A DNA stretch of 64,000 nt, taken from contig NZ_MQUS01000001.1 in the NCBI RefSeq assembly GCF_001953885.1, positions 744,001 to 808,000 of the forward strand, in the 5' to 3' direction. A program made the translations under genes and the position numbers. The notes under the pieces are model-generated. The model did no database searches. It was not told the origin of the DNA and saw only the letters and a list, made by a program, of their open reading frames with translations. The DNA comes from Streptomyces sp. IMTB 2501 (GTDB taxonomy: Bacteria; Actinomycetota; Actinomycetes; Streptomycetales; Streptomycetaceae). This document shows, one piece after another, positions 8,260 to 15,900 of the stretch (position 1 is its first letter; every line of letters starts with the position of its first letter).

Positions 8260-8287
8260 TGGTCTAGGCCATGATTGGTCTGGACCA
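8260..8287 (-). promoter_or_regulatory. Tandem dre-like DasR sites of the chitinase promoter
   Basis: TGGTCTAGGCCA (8260-8271) and TGGTCTGGACCA (8276-8287), 16 bases apart, each one or two mismatches from TGGTCTAGACCA. The same 12-base direct repeats are known in Streptomyces chitinase promoters and form the core of the DasR-binding dre element. They lie about 90 bases upstream of the chitinase start. Confidence 0.85.
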
Positions 8288-8418
8288 AACATCGGTCAAG
8301 GTGTGGGAGCAGCCTTTTGCCCGTTCATGGGGGAGCCAACCGGCTGGATAACGGAGGGAGTTGACGGCCGCCTCGGTCGGGAGCCGGTGCCTCCAGCCGC
8401 AGGTGGCGCCCGCACCGG

Positions 8419-8770
8419 TCACACCCTGCTCGACGTCGCCGTGTCCGCCGGCAGCCGCCGGGTGACGTAGACCGGGATCACCGACGGCAGGAAGAGCACC
8501 GCGGCCACGACGTTCACCACCGGTGCGTGCTGCGGCCGGGCCATGTTGTCGAAGATGCAGATCGGGAGGGTGCCGATCCAGGGGCCCGCGGTGAACGTGG
8601 TGACCACGATCTCGTCGAAGGAGAGCGCGCAGGCGAGCAGCGCTCCGGCCGGCCGCGCGGAGCGGACCAGCGGGAAGGTGACGTCGGCGAAGGCGCGGAA
8701 GCTGGTCGCGCCGAGGTCCATGGCCGCTTCCCCGTACGAGGCCGTGGTACGGCGCAGCCGGGGCCGCCAG
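8419..8770 (-). pseudogene. Relic of PotC-type spermidine/putrescine ABC permease (C-terminal half)
   Basis: The frame ending at 8419 contains RLRRTTASYGEAAMDLGATS, LSFDEIVVTTFTAGPW, TLPICIFDNMARPQHAPVVN and VVAAVLFLPSVIPVYVTRRL. This is the cytoplasmic EAA loop and last helices of PotC permeases. The N-terminal half (first helices) is missing upstream of about 8770, and no PotA, PotB or PotD partner is present. A truncated, non-functional remnant. Confidence 0.8.
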
Positions 8771-9113
8771 CGAACCGGGATGGAGGACCGCGAGCCACAG
8801 CCCCGGAAGACGGTGTGCACGTCCCCCTCGAAGGGGGCGAGGCCGGTGACCTCCCACGACTGCCGCGCCCGGCCCATCTGGTCAACGCCCGCGGCCGGGG
8901 CGCCGCCTCCGCCGACCCCGCCCACCTGGCCGGATCCCTCGCCAGGGGCCCGGACTTCGGCGAACTGCTCGGCACGGCCCGGCCCGGCGTGCACGACGGC
9001 GTGCGCCTGGTCCCGTGCCGGGGAGTGCCCCTCGCGCTGGTGCCTGCCTGAGAGCCGGGGCCCAGTCCTGAGCTTGCGGGGATCGGTCGCGCGAGCTGGA
9101 AAGGGCGGGCGGC
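8771..9113. other. Gap of decayed sequence
   Basis: Between the PotC relic and the flavin reductase stop. The plus-strand frame at about 8870-9051 (LPRPAHLVNARGRG, RPGVHDGVRLVPCRG, VPLALVPA then stop) reads like the end of a protein gene, but I do not recognise its family. It has no start and may be another relic. Confidence 0.3.
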
Positions 9114-9722
9114 TCAGTCGAGGGTGCGGTCCCGGTACGGCACCCGGGCCAGCTCGCGCACCTCGCCCACAGTGCCCCACTTGTTCCCGCCCAGCCGGGA
9201 CAGCGGCCTCAGCCGGCCGATGTCGGGCCGGCCGTCCAGCAGCACGTCCTCATGGACGGCGGCGTGCACGACCCGGCCGAACACCACCGTCGAGTCACCG
9301 AGGCGGAGCGTCGAGTGCAGCGTGCACGCCAGGGCGACCGGAGACGCCGCCACCCGGGGCGGCCGCACCCGCAGCGACGGCTCCCGCTCGATGCCCATCG
9401 CCTCGAACTCGCCCTGGTCGCGCGGGAAGTCGGTCGCGGTCGCGTTGATCTCGGTGAAGAGCGGTTCCGGGGCGAAGTTGACGACGAACTCGCCGGTCTC
9501 CTCGACGTTGCGCAGCGAGTCCTTCCAGCCGACCGACGTGAACTGGACGACGGGCGGAGCGGTGCAGGCCACGGTGAAGAACGAGTGCGGGGCCAGGTTC
9601 GCCGTCTCGCCGTCCGGCGCGAGGGTCGAGACCCAGGCGATCGGGCGGGGTGTGACGACGGCCGTGAGCAGACGGCAGAACGCACCGGGCGGCATGGAAT
9701 CGGGGCAGTAGCCGACGCGCAC
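9114..9722 (-). CDS. Flavin reductase-like FMN-binding protein
   Basis: About 202 aa from GTG 9722 (an upstream in-frame ATG at 9782 gives 222 aa, but family similarity begins at YCPDSMPPGAFCRLL). Motifs of the DIM6/NtaB flavin reductase-like family: LLTAVVTPRPIAWVST, NLAPHSFFTVACTAPP, KDSLRNVEETGEFVVNF. It binds FMN in a split barrel and uses NAD(P)H to reduce flavin, or acts on small substrates directly. Divergent from the EamA gene, whose start lies about 100 bases away. Confidence 0.85.
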   Translation of the reverse strand: MRVGYCPDSMPPGAFCRLLTAVVTPRPIAWVSTLAPDGETANLAPHSFFTVACTAPPVVQFTSVGWKDSLRNVEETGEFVVNFAPEPLFTEINATATDFPRDQGEFEAMGIEREPSLRVRPPRVAASPVALACTLHSTLRLGDSTVVFGRVVHAAVHEDVLLDGRPDIGRLRPLSRLGGNKWGTVGEVRELARVPYRDRTLD

Positions 9723-9827
9723 GACAGCACGCCAAGCCGTACCGCCGCGCACCGTTCCCCCCGCCCCACCGTTGATCATCAAGGGGGCGCCGCCCTAAGG
9801 TGCGAGGGCACTCGCACAAGGAGCCCG

Positions 9828-10775
9828 ATAACCATCAGTCAGCACCTGACTCCTCGCGCACGCGCGACGCTCGCCCTCGGCCGGGGACTCGGCGCCGCGC
9901 CGGCCCCGGGGCTCGTCCTCGGCGGGATCCTCGGTCTGCAGGGCGGGGCCGCGCTGACGACCCGCCTCTACCCCGCCGTGGGTCCGGCGGGCGTGGTGAC
10001 CCTGCGGCTGGCCATCGCCGCGCTCGTCCTCACCGCGCTGTGGCGGCCCCGGCTCCGCGGCGACCGGGCCACCCTCGGCATCGCGGCCGCCGCCGGCACC
10101 CTGCTCGCCGTGCACCACCTCGCATACTACGAGGCGGTCGCCCGGCTGCCGTTGGGCGCCGCCACCACCCTGGAGTTCCTCGGTCCCTTCGCCATCGCCC
10201 TGTGCGGCTCGCGCCGCGCCCCCGACCTGCTGTGGGCGGCCCTCGCCGCGACCGGAGTCCTCCTGCTCAGCCACTCCGGTACGGCCCTCGACGCGACGGG
10301 CATCGCATGCGCGGCCCTCGCCGGTTGTTGCTGGGGCGGATACATCCTGGTCGGCAAACGGCTGGCCGAACGCGTCCCCGACGGCCGCGGCCTCGCCCTC
10401 GCCGTCACCTGGGGGGCACTGCTCAGCCTTCCCTACGGCGTCACGCAGGCGGGCGCCCGCCTTCTGGACCCGGACACCCTCGCCGTGGCCGGGGCGGTCG
10501 CCGTGCTCTCCAGCGTCCTGCCGTACACCTTCCAACTGGAAGCGCTGCGCCGGCTCACGCCCCGCGTATTCGGCATCCTCACCAGTCTGGAACCGGCGAT
10601 CGGCGCGCTGATCGGCCTGCTCCTCCTGGGCCAGCACCTCGCCGCGCCCCAATGGGCGGGGGTGGCGGCAGTGGCCCTGGCGTCGGTGGGAGCGACGCGC
10701 ACGGAGGAGGCGGAGGAGAGGGCAGGGAAGGCGCGAGCCGCGGACGACCGGGCCGAGGCCGCTCGGGACGGCTAG
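9828..10775 (+). CDS. EamA/DMT family inner-membrane exporter (RhtA-like)
   Basis: About 315 aa, ten predicted membrane helices in two EamA halves (about residues 20-145 and 155-285). RhtA-type features include GPAGVVTLRLAIAALVL, TTLEFLGPFAIAL and FGILTSLEPAIGALIGLLLLGQ. Likely exports amino acids or metabolites. The start is unusual: no ATG, GTG or TTG lies near the conserved N-terminus, while AAGGAG (9818-9823) precedes an in-frame ATA (9828) and ATC (9834); CTG 9846 is also possible. The in-frame ATG far upstream (9252) is antisense to the flavin reductase gene and not credible. The C-terminal tail is rich in Ala, Glu and Arg. Confidence 0.85.
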   Translation: MTISQHLTPRARATLALGRGLGAAPAPGLVLGGILGLQGGAALTTRLYPAVGPAGVVTLRLAIAALVLTALWRPRLRGDRATLGIAAAAGTLLAVHHLAYYEAVARLPLGAATTLEFLGPFAIALCGSRRAPDLLWAALAATGVLLLSHSGTALDATGIACAALAGCCWGGYILVGKRLAERVPDGRGLALAVTWGALLSLPYGVTQAGARLLDPDTLAVAGAVAVLSSVLPYTFQLEALRRLTPRVFGILTSLEPAIGALIGLLLLGQHLAAPQWAGVAAVALASVGATRTEEAEERAGKARAADDRAEAARDG

Positions 10776-10847
10776 GGCACGCCTGTCCCGCGCGGCCCGT
10801 GGTGACCGGATGCGCTCGGCGGCCGCCGCTGATGCTGTCGGCGGGGG

Positions 10848-11636
10848 TCACCGGCCGGGCAACGGGCGTACCGTGAGGGTCTGTTGGGCCTGGCCGACCG
10901 GGCCGTGGATGTCGTGCAGGACGCTGCTTGTGAGGCCGAGCCCGGTGGGGCCGAAGACGACTGTGGTGTCCAGGCCGACCCAGCGGCCCGCCGGTTGCCG
11001 GTGCAGATGGATCGTCAGGTCGACGTTGGGGAACATCCACTCGGTCGGCGGCCGGCGTACGGCGATGCCGTTGGCCGTGTCGATCAGGGCGACATAGGAG
11101 GCGAGCGGGCTGCTCGGTTCGCCCGCGACGAGGTCGAGGGCCGTGGAGATCCAGGCAGTGGCGCGTCCCGGCTCGGCGGGGCCGACTGGCCGGACGTCGA
11201 CGGACGCGCAGTGGCCGCCGGGCCAGACCGAGCCCAGCGACTGACCGGCGAGTCCCTCCGGCGGGGTGAGCCGTTCCTCGGGGCCGCCTGCCACGGCGCT
11301 GGTGTCCGCCTCGGTGAGCAGCCAGGCACGGGCCCGGACCACCGGCCGGTCCGCGATGCGTACGACCGCTTCGAGCAGTTCGATGGTGCGGCCGGGCCGG
11401 ATCGACTCCACCTGGATCTCGCACTCGTCGAGGGCGAGGCGACCCAGGATGTCGTAGCTGATCCTGGACAGCAGCAGTCCGGTCGGCGGGCGCTCGGCGC
11501 GGTACTGGTCGATCGCGTGGACCACGAGTCCGGCGAGCGGGCTGAAGTGCTGCTCGTCGGTGTCCCACGCGCCGCCGGCGTGCGGGGTGGGCTTGAAGCG
11601 ATGCCGGTCGATGCGCTCGAAGTAGGTGGCGGTCAA
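10848..11636 (-). CDS. Acyl-CoA thioesterase-like double hotdog protein
   Basis: About 262 aa from TTG 11636 (GAGAGG at good spacing; family similarity begins TATYFERIDRHRFKPTPHAGGAW). An in-frame GTG at 11663 gives 271 aa but lacks a ribosome site. Resembles the actinobacterial thioesterase family with two hotdog folds: LLLSRISYDILGRL in the first, WMFPNVDLTIHLHRQP and GPTGLGLTSSVLHDIHG in the second. Probably hydrolyses acyl-CoA thioesters. Convergent with the EamA gene; upstream neighbour is the Lrp regulator on the same strand. Confidence 0.8.
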   Translation of the reverse strand: MTATYFERIDRHRFKPTPHAGGAWDTDEQHFSPLAGLVVHAIDQYRAERPPTGLLLSRISYDILGRLALDECEIQVESIRPGRTIELLEAVVRIADRPVVRARAWLLTEADTSAVAGGPEERLTPPEGLAGQSLGSVWPGGHCASVDVRPVGPAEPGRATAWISTALDLVAGEPSSPLASYVALIDTANGIAVRRPPTEWMFPNVDLTIHLHRQPAGRWVGLDTTVVFGPTGLGLTSSVLHDIHGPVGQAQQTLTVRPLPGR

Positions 11637-11726
11637 CGGGTGCCTCTCGTCACGGCGTACCACGGTGTACAGGGGCAGGGAGCGATGGTGCGGGTCGTTG
11701 CACCGTACACCGGGATACCCGCCCGC

Positions 11727-12185
11727 TCATGGGCCGCTCTTGATCGTCTTCATCGTCAGGTGGGAGTCGATCCGCAGCACACAGGGCAGACCGCTCAGTT
11801 TGTCCACCAGGAAGGCCTCGTACGCGGCGTGATCGGCGACGGCCGCGCGGAGGAAATAGTCGGGACGGCCGTACATGCGCCGGAACTCGATGACCTCGTC
11901 GTATCCGGCCACGATGTCCTCGAACTCCAGGAACGTCGTGCGGTCGTTGGCGCTGACCTCCACGTCGATCAGGACCTCCAGGCCCCGGCCGAGCGCCCCG
12001 GGATCCACCACCGCCCGGTATCCGGTGATGACCCCGGCCTCCTCCAGCCGCTTGACCCGGCGCAGACACGGCGGTGGGGTCAGGCCCACCCGCTGGGCCA
12101 GCTCGACGTTGGTCAGCCGACCGTCACGGCGGAGGTGAAACAGAATGTCCCGGTCGATGGCATCCAGGTTCATTTCATTGCGCAC
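11727..12185 (-). CDS. Lrp/AsnC family transcriptional regulator
   Basis: 152 aa. N-terminal HTH (DAIDRDILFHLRRDGRLTNVELAQRVGL) followed by the RAM/AsnC ligand domain (about residues 65-145), which binds amino acids and forms octamers. It lies back to back with azlCD, the branched-chain amino-acid exporter, across a 60-base gap, the standard AzlB-type arrangement. Inferred role: amino-acid-responsive control of azlCD. Confidence 0.92.
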   Translation of the reverse strand: MRNEMNLDAIDRDILFHLRRDGRLTNVELAQRVGLTPPPCLRRVKRLEEAGVITGYRAVVDPGALGRGLEVLIDVEVSANDRTTFLEFEDIVAGYDEVIEFRRMYGRPDYFLRAAVADHAAYEAFLVDKLSGLPCVLRIDSHLTMKTIKSGP

Positions 12186-12213
12186 TAGCCCATCATACGG
12201 ACACTATTGGCAA
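12178..12213. promoter_or_regulatory. Candidate Lrp-type operator in the lrp/azlC gap
   Basis: Imperfect inverted arms TTGCGCACTA (12178-12187) and ACTATTGGCAA (12203-12213) flank an AT-richer centre between divergent start codons. Lrp-family sites are loose AT-centred palindromes, so this fits but is not decisive. Confidence 0.4.
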
Positions 12214-12247
12214 CCATATGCTGCGGGATTCTTCCTAAAATGTCGCC

Positions 12248-13000
12248 ATGTGCCTACCTCCCGCCGCTGCCGATGGACAGTCGTCGACCGCGTCCGCCGT
12301 GCCGCAGCCCCGGACGCCCTCCGACACGCGGGCCGCCTTCGCGGACTCCGCCTCCGTGGGGCTGGCCTTCGTCCCGCTCGGCATCGCCTTCGGCATGCTC
12401 GTCGCCCACGCGGGAGTCGACTGGTGGTGGGCGACCCTGTCCAGCGCGCTGATCTACGGCGGGTCCTTCGAGTTCCTGCTGATCGGTATGGTCACCGCCG
12501 CCGTGCCGCTGGCCTCGGTCGCCGTCTCCGCGTTCCTGGTGAACATCCGGCACGTCTTCTACGCGCTGTCCTTCCCGTTGCACCGGGTGAAGGGGCCGTT
12601 CGGGAGGGCGTACAGCACCTTCGCCCTGTGCGACGAGGCCTACGCGCTGACCGCCGGGGAGCAGGCCCGCTCCTGGTCCGGGCGCCGCATCCGCCGTCTG
12701 CAGCTCCTCCTGCATCTGTACTGGGTCGGCGGAGCCACCGCGGGAGCGCTGCTCGGCTCACTCGTCCCCGCCGGAGTCACCGGTCTGGACTTCGCGCTCA
12801 CAGCCCTGTTCACCGTGCTGTCCCTCGATGCCGTCCGCGACCGGCGGGACGACCTGCCCACCCCGTTGCTCGCCCTGCTGAGCGCGCTCACCGCCCGGCT
12901 TCTCTTCCCGGGCAGTCTGCTGATGGCCGCCTTCGCCCTCTTCACGGCCGGGCTCCTGGTCCGCCGCCTGACCACCCGAGGAAGGGTCAGCCATGCCTGA
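12248..13000 (+). CDS. azlC: Branched-chain amino acid exporter large subunit AzlC
   Basis: 250 aa with a 35-residue polar N-terminus and then five to six membrane helices. AzlC signatures: FVPLGIAFGMLVAHAG, ALIYGGSFEFLLIGM, SAFLVNIRHVFYALSF, YSTFALCDEAYAL. With AzlD it exports leucine, isoleucine, valine or analogues. No Shine-Dalgarno precedes ATG 12248, so translation may be leaderless. The stop overlaps the azlD start by 8 bases, showing translational coupling. Confidence 0.92.
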   Translation: MCLPPAAADGQSSTASAVPQPRTPSDTRAAFADSASVGLAFVPLGIAFGMLVAHAGVDWWWATLSSALIYGGSFEFLLIGMVTAAVPLASVAVSAFLVNIRHVFYALSFPLHRVKGPFGRAYSTFALCDEAYALTAGEQARSWSGRRIRRLQLLLHLYWVGGATAGALLGSLVPAGVTGLDFALTALFTVLSLDAVRDRRDDLPTPLLALLSALTARLLFPGSLLMAAFALFTAGLLVRRLTTRGRVSHA

Positions 13001-13322
13001 CACGACCTATCTCGTCGCAGCGGTCCTGGTTTCCGCCGCCGTCACCTGGGCGCTGCGCGCCCTCCCCTTCGCCGCGCTCGGCCCGCTGCGGGCAAGCCGG
13101 ACCGTGCAGTACCTCCAGCCCCGGATGCCCGCCGGGATCATGGTCATCCTCGTCGTCTACTGCCTGCGCGACCTGCCGCTCACCCGCGCCGCCGTGCTGG
13201 CCCCGCTGGCGGCCCTGGCCGTCACCGTCGGCGTGCACCTGTGGCGCCGTAACGCCCCGCTGAGCATCCTGGCGGGCACCGCCGTACATGTCGCGCTGGT
13301 CAGTACGGTCTTCGCGCGCTGA
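12993..13322 (+). CDS. azlD: Branched-chain amino acid exporter small subunit AzlD
   Basis: 109 aa with four membrane helices and the AzlD pattern ALRALPFAALGPLRAS, VQYLQPRMPAGIMVILVVY and LRDLPLT. Partner of AzlC; overlap of the two genes supports equal synthesis. Followed by a strong hairpin. Confidence 0.92.
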   Translation: MPDTTYLVAAVLVSAAVTWALRALPFAALGPLRASRTVQYLQPRMPAGIMVILVVYCLRDLPLTRAAVLAPLAALAVTVGVHLWRRNAPLSILAGTAVHVALVSTVFAR

Positions 13323-13329
13323 AGCGACG

Positions 13330-13369
13330 CGGCCCGGGCGCCGCGTACAAGTCGGCGGCCCCCGGGCCG
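13330..13369 (+). terminator. Hairpin between convergent azlD and azoreductase genes
   Basis: CGGCCCGGG (13330-13338) pairs with CCCGGGCCG (13361-13369). It starts 8 bases past the azlD stop and may serve both convergent units. Confidence 0.6.
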
Positions 13370-13385
13370 TGTCGGGCCGGGACGG

Positions 13386-14036
13386 TCAGGCCGCGAGGCG
13401 CTCGGCGAGCTGCTTGGCCTTCACGGCGGCCTCCTGCAGGGCGCGGTCGCGGGAGGCTTCGTACAACGGGACCAGCTCGGACATCGCCGGGTTCTGCGGG
13501 GCCATGGTCAGCTCCGGGACGATGAAGTCGACGTCCAGGCCGAGGCCGTCGGCGAGGACGGCCGTGAGGTAGTTCTGCACGTACTCGTATCCCTCGCGCG
13601 GGGTGCCCGGACCGTATGCGCCGCCCCGGCTGGCGACCACGGTCACCGGGGTGCCCTTGGCGGACGGGGTCTCGCCCGCGGTGCGGCCGATGAGGATCAC
13701 GTTGTCCAGCCAGGCCTTGAGGGTCGAGGGGACCGAGTAGTTGTACATCGGGGCGCCGATCAGCACCGCGTCGGCCTGCTCCAGCTCCTCGATCAGTCGG
13801 ACGCGCTCGGCGAAGGCGGCGGCCTGCTCGGGCGTGTGCGACGCCGGGTCGGCGAAACCGGCGGTGTGCGCGGCGGCGGTGAGGTGCGGCACGGGCTGTG
13901 CCGCCAGGTCGCGATAGACGACGGTGCCGTCGGGGTGCTGCTCCAGCCAGTGCGTGCGGAAGGACTCCGTCACGGCGCGCGAGGCCGAGGCCTCGGTCGG
14001 GAACAGGGACGAGTCGATGTGCAGCAGGGTGGCCAT
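13386..14036 (-). CDS. FMN-dependent NADH:quinone/azo oxidoreductase (AzoR-like)
   Basis: 216 aa from ATG 14036, which has AGGAGT at the right distance; the in-frame ATG at 14063 does not. Flavodoxin-like fold: phosphate-binding LHIDSSLFPTEASASRAV, the FMN loop APMYNYSVPSTLKAWLDNV, and VVASRGGAYGPG. Reduces quinones and azo compounds by two electrons, protecting from electrophile stress. Divergent from an HxlR regulator, the usual sensor for such genes. Confidence 0.92.
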   Translation of the reverse strand: MATLLHIDSSLFPTEASASRAVTESFRTHWLEQHPDGTVVYRDLAAQPVPHLTAAAHTAGFADPASHTPEQAAAFAERVRLIEELEQADAVLIGAPMYNYSVPSTLKAWLDNVILIGRTAGETPSAKGTPVTVVASRGGAYGPGTPREGYEYVQNYLTAVLADGLGLDVDFIVPELTMAPQNPAMSELVPLYEASRDRALQEAAVKAKQLAERLAA

Positions 14037-14181
14037 GGTGACTCCTGAAAGGTAAATGGGCACAAGGGGGTAGTGCGGCTCGACGACGGAGCGCCGAGGG
14101 CTGCAATTTCGTACCTGACTATCTCTAACACAGGGACTTACTTTTTTTCATCCCCATACGGTGAGGTAGTACCCTGAGCAC

Positions 14182-14550
14182 ATGGCGGCGGACGTGACCC
14201 ACGACAGTGCGGCGTGCAAGCGGGTGGACGAGGGCATCACCCGCGTCTTTCAGCTGCTCGGAAAGCGCTGGAGCGGGCCCATCGTGGCCGTGCTGGTGGA
14301 ACAGCCCGTGCACTTCGCCGACCTGCGCCGGGCCATCCCCGGCATCAGCGAGCGCATGCTCTCCGACCGGCTCGCGGAACTCGGCATGGCCGGACTCGTG
14401 CTCCGCGAGGTCGACGAGGGCCCGCCGCTGCGCGTCTCCTACCGGCTGACCGAGGCCGGCGCCGCCCTGGAGCCCGCGCTCCGGGAACTGGGCGATTGGG
14501 CGAAGCTCCACCTGCCGGACGCACCGCGGTGCCCCGGCGCGGAGCGTTAG
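14182..14550 (+). CDS. HxlR family transcriptional regulator
   Basis: 122 aa winged-helix protein: the early Cys (SAACKRVDEG), FQLLGKRWSGPIVAVLVEQPVHFADLRRAIPGISERMLSDRLAELG and a wing ending in YRLTEAG. HxlR proteins often sense quinones or aldehydes through that Cys and control a divergent reductase, here the AzoR-like gene 145 bases away. No clear ribosome site before ATG 14182. Confidence 0.9.
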   Translation: MAADVTHDSAACKRVDEGITRVFQLLGKRWSGPIVAVLVEQPVHFADLRRAIPGISERMLSDRLAELGMAGLVLREVDEGPPLRVSYRLTEAGAALEPALRELGDWAKLHLPDAPRCPGAER

Positions 14551-15150
14551 GGGACCGCGGGAACGCCGCTTCGAGCCCAGCGGAGCCGGACGGACCAGTG
14601 TCCGCGGATGCCGTCAGACCTGCCAGCGGCCCCGGCCCCGTGCGGCGGACAGGTACCGCCGTACACGAAGGACACGCCCTCCACGGCATCCCCGTGCCGT
14701 CCCTCCACGACCGGACGGACCGCGATCGGCACCGCAGAGCAGGCGCGGGACCGGCGCGGAGAACGCTCGCCGACACGCGAAGTTGGCACAGGCCGTACAG
14801 AGCAAAGCCGTCGCCAGGCCTCAAGCCCCCGACTCCAGCGAGCTGTCCCCGTCCGAGCCGCTGCGGTACATCCATCTCGCGGCGGAGATCGAACGGCGAG
14901 TGGCCGGAGAGGTGCCGACGACTGTCGGGACGGCGGAGGGCCAGGACCAGGGGGCTGACGTCGCGCCCTGACGGACGAGGAGCGTTGGGCCCGGATGGAG
15001 CAGTTGCGCCGGTAGCTGGAGCGCCGGTTGTCGGAGGGTGCGCAGTGAGCCGAGGGCGGGCGAAGCTTCGGATGACCGAGGGCTTCGCTGATCCGTCGGT
15101 GATGAGCCTGGAACAGTTGAAGGCCGAGGTCGCGGAGCTGGTGCGGGCTG
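14551..15150. other. 600-base stretch of decayed sequence
   Basis: No intact gene. Plus-strand fragments look protein-like but break up: LRYIHLAAEIERRVAGEV near 14860-14910 resembles a GntR HTH start; LTDEERWARMEQLRR (14970-15015) meets a TAG; SLEQLKAEVAELVRADELSARW lies near 15105-15170. The fragments are in different frames and end abruptly where the S41 peptidase similarity begins near 15195. Likely the scar of several deletions. Confidence 0.4.
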
Positions 15151-15894
15151 ATGAGCTGTCGGCGCGGTGGCGGGCGTGCGAGATCCCGGCCTGTGACGGG
15201 CTGCCAGGACTTCGGCGCGGGCCGGATCACCTACGCCGACCTGCCGGGCGACCTCGGCTATCTGCGTATCTCCGGATTCGGCGGCTACGCCGGCAAGCAC
15301 GCGCCGTACACGGCCGAACAGGCCGAACTCGACCGCGGGTTGAACACCGTGCTCACCCCGGGCCGTACCCAGCGGCTCAAGGGCCTCGTCATCGACCTGC
15401 GCATCAACGGCGGCGGCTCCGACACCCTCGGCATCCGGATCGTCCAGCGCCTGACCGAAACGCCGTACACCGCGTACGCGAAACGAGCCCGCAACGACCC
15501 GGCCGACCCCGCCCGGCACACCCGCCCCGAACCCGTACCCGTCGTCCCGGCCCACGCACCCCGCTACACCGGTCCGGTCGCCGTCCTCACCGGCGGCTCG
15601 ACGGTCAGCGCGGGCGAGACCTTCACTCAGGCGCTGATGGACCGGCCCGTGCGGACCGTGCGGATCGGGCAGCCCACCCAGGGCGTCTTCTCCGACGTGA
15701 TAATGCGCAACCTGCCCGACGGCCTGATCTTCGGCCTGCCGAACGAGGAGTACCTGACCCGCACCGGCCGCACCTTCGACGGCACCGGCATCCCGCCGCA
15801 GCTGACCGAACCGGTCTTCACAAAGGAGGAGTTCGCCAAGAACCGTGACTCGGCCTTCGACCACGCGGTGAACCTGCTGAGTGGGCGCGGCTGA
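15151..15894 (+). pseudogene. S41 family (C-terminal processing) peptidase, 5' truncated
   Basis: From residue 19 on, the 247-aa frame is a good TSPc domain: YADLPGDLGYLRISGFGGYAGK, GLVIDLRINGGGSDTLG, then GGSTVSAGETFTQALMDRP with the catalytic Ser, and VFSDVIMRNLPDGLIFGLPNEEY. Secreted or cytoplasmic S41 enzymes of this type have about 100 more N-terminal residues. Here the similarity starts abruptly and the first 18 codons belong to unrelated sequence. The catalytic core survives, so residual activity is possible, but there is no credible start or signal. Probably a pseudogene. Confidence 0.7.
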
Positions 15895-15900
15895 ACCGGA

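Noticed and set aside
8870..9051. Plus-strand fragment ending RLVPCRGVPLALVPA
   Set aside because: It reads protein-like at its end, but I could not name a family or find a start, so it is only mentioned in the gap entry.
9252..9827. Upstream extension of the EamA frame to ATG 9252
   Set aside because: It is antisense to the flavin reductase and lacks membrane character; the frame is open only because of codon bias.
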